A DNA stretch of 5,976 nucleotides from Candidatus Saccharicenans sp. (lineage in GTDB: Bacteria; Acidobacteriota; Aminicenantia; Aminicenantales; Saccharicenantaceae). A model generated the notes under the pieces. It was not told the DNA's origin, made no database searches, and was given only the letters and a program-made list of their open reading frames with translations. A program made the translations under genes and the position numbers. The stretch lies in assembly GCA_024653405.1 (NCBI GenBank), contig JANLGB010000117.1, positions 1,029 to 7,004 on the forward strand, given 5' to 3'. Below are positions 5,262 through 5,976 of this stretch, in pieces (the first letter of the stretch is position 1; each line of letters starts with the position of its first letter).

Positions 5262-5976
5262 TCAGGCTTCTATAATCCTGGTCCCGGCTTCAATCCTGAC
5301 CACGTGGATGGCCGGCTCCCGACCGGTCTCCCGGCGGTAGGCGGCACTGACCCGGGCCTGGAATTCTTCCACCGCCGCCGCTTCCACCAGGCTGATGGTG
5401 CAGCCGCCGAAGCCGGCACCCATCATCCTCGACCCCAGAACGCCCGGTACGGTCGAAGCCGCTTCCACCAGCAGGTTGAGTTCGGGCGAGCTGACTTCAT
5501 ACTCGTCCCGCAGGCCGAGATGCGATTCCTGCATCCTCAGGCCAAAAGAATTGAAATCATGCCGCAGCAGGTCCTGGCAGGCCAGGGCCACTCGGTCATT
5601 CTCCCGGACGACATAGGCGCACCTTTTCCAGACGACCGGGTCGAACTCAGCCCGGTGTTCCTGCAGCATCTCCAGGCTGACGTCGCGCAGGCTCTTAAGG
5701 CCCGGGTAGTACTTCTGCAGGATTCTGACGCCCTCCTCACACTGGCGGCGACGGACGTTGTATTCGGAGGAAGCCAGCTCCCGCCGGACTCCGGTATCGC
5801 TGATGATGACCCTGAGCTCGGGTCGGTCGAAAGGATAATATTCATGAACCAGGTGGCGGCAATCTATCTTCAGCACCTGACCGGGTCGGCCGTGAAGGTT
5901 GGCGTACATGTCCATGATGCCACATCTCAGGCCGACAAACTCGTTCTCGGCCTTCTGGCCCTGCTGGCCCAGAAGG
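5262..5976 (-). CDS. galK: Galactokinase (GHMP kinase family), N-terminus beyond window edge
   Basis: Galactokinase phosphorylates alpha-D-galactose at C1 using ATP, the first committed step of the Leloir pathway in the cytoplasm. The window holds about the C-terminal 238 codons. The first visible residues lead into AENEFVGLRCGIMD, whose Asp (codon 5910-5912) corresponds to the catalytic base of galactokinases. Later landmarks are SSEYNVRRRQCEEGV, KRCAYVVRENDRV, ESHLGLRDEYEVSSPELN and the third GHMP motif SRMMGAGFGGCTISLV. The N-terminal galactokinase signature (GRVNLIGEH) and the ATP-binding PxxxGLSSSAA loop should lie to the right of the window and cannot be checked. The residue after the catalytic Asp is Met (GIMDMYANLHG) where GIMDQF is usual, so another GHMP sugar kinase remains a minor alternative. 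The stop at 5262 lies 22 bp before the radical SAM gene. Confidence 0.94.
   Translation of the reverse strand, partial: LLGQQGQKAENEFVGLRCGIMDMYANLHGRPGQVLKIDCRHLVHEYYPFDRPELRVIISDTGVRRELASSEYNVRRRQCEEGVRILQKYYPGLKSLRDVSLEMLQEHRAEFDPVVWKRCAYVVRENDRVALACQDLLRHDFNSFGLRMQESHLGLRDEYEVSSPELNLLVEAASTVPGVLGSRMMGAGFGGCTISLVEAAAVEEFQARVSAAYRRETGREPAIHVVRIEAGTRIIEA

Overview
The window looks like an ordinary stretch of a bacterial chromosome from a moderately GC-rich organism. The evidence is bacterial-type NrdR, Lon and Hsp20, two sigma-70-like promoters with 17-bp spacers, Shine-Dalgarno-led starts and a CCA-encoding tRNA-Gln. I cannot name the lineage. The style (many tight minus-strand overlaps, a radical SAM enzyme, Leloir galactokinase) would suit an uncultured, possibly anaerobic bacterium, but that is inference.

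Layout. All protein genes lie on the minus strand. From right to left, a first transcription unit enters at the right edge with the C-terminal two thirds or so of galactokinase (5262-5976, start outside the window). After 22 bp it is followed by a small radical SAM enzyme of unknown function (4484-5239, TTG start). A 345-bp gene-free gap (4139-4483) follows. It is rich in inverted repeats and has no convincing U-tract terminator. A plus-strand tRNA-Gln(CTG) at 4065-4138 sits next to the gap, with its own promoter at 4025-4053. Back to back with that promoter is a minus-strand promoter at 3980-4008. It drives a four-gene cluster: a flippase-like UPF0104/LPG-synthase-TM membrane protein (2917-3942), nrdR (2462-2917), an Hsp20 small heat-shock protein (1965-2432) and lon (1-1965, C-terminus cut off by the window edge).

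How the genes work together. The membrane protein and nrdR overlap by one base (TGATG), and hsp20 and lon also overlap by one base, so each pair is probably translationally coupled. Hsp20 (holds unfolding proteins) and Lon (degrades them) form a coherent protein-quality-control pair. NrdR (dATP/ATP-sensing repressor of ribonucleotide reductase genes) and the membrane protein have no obvious functional link to that pair. Galactokinase and the radical SAM protein probably share a transcript, but their functional link is unknown.

Nothing here is clearly a novel defence, mobile or biosynthetic system. The items most worth a second look are the hairpin-rich gap after the tRNA, the radical SAM enzyme with its galactokinase partner, and the hsp20-lon coupling.
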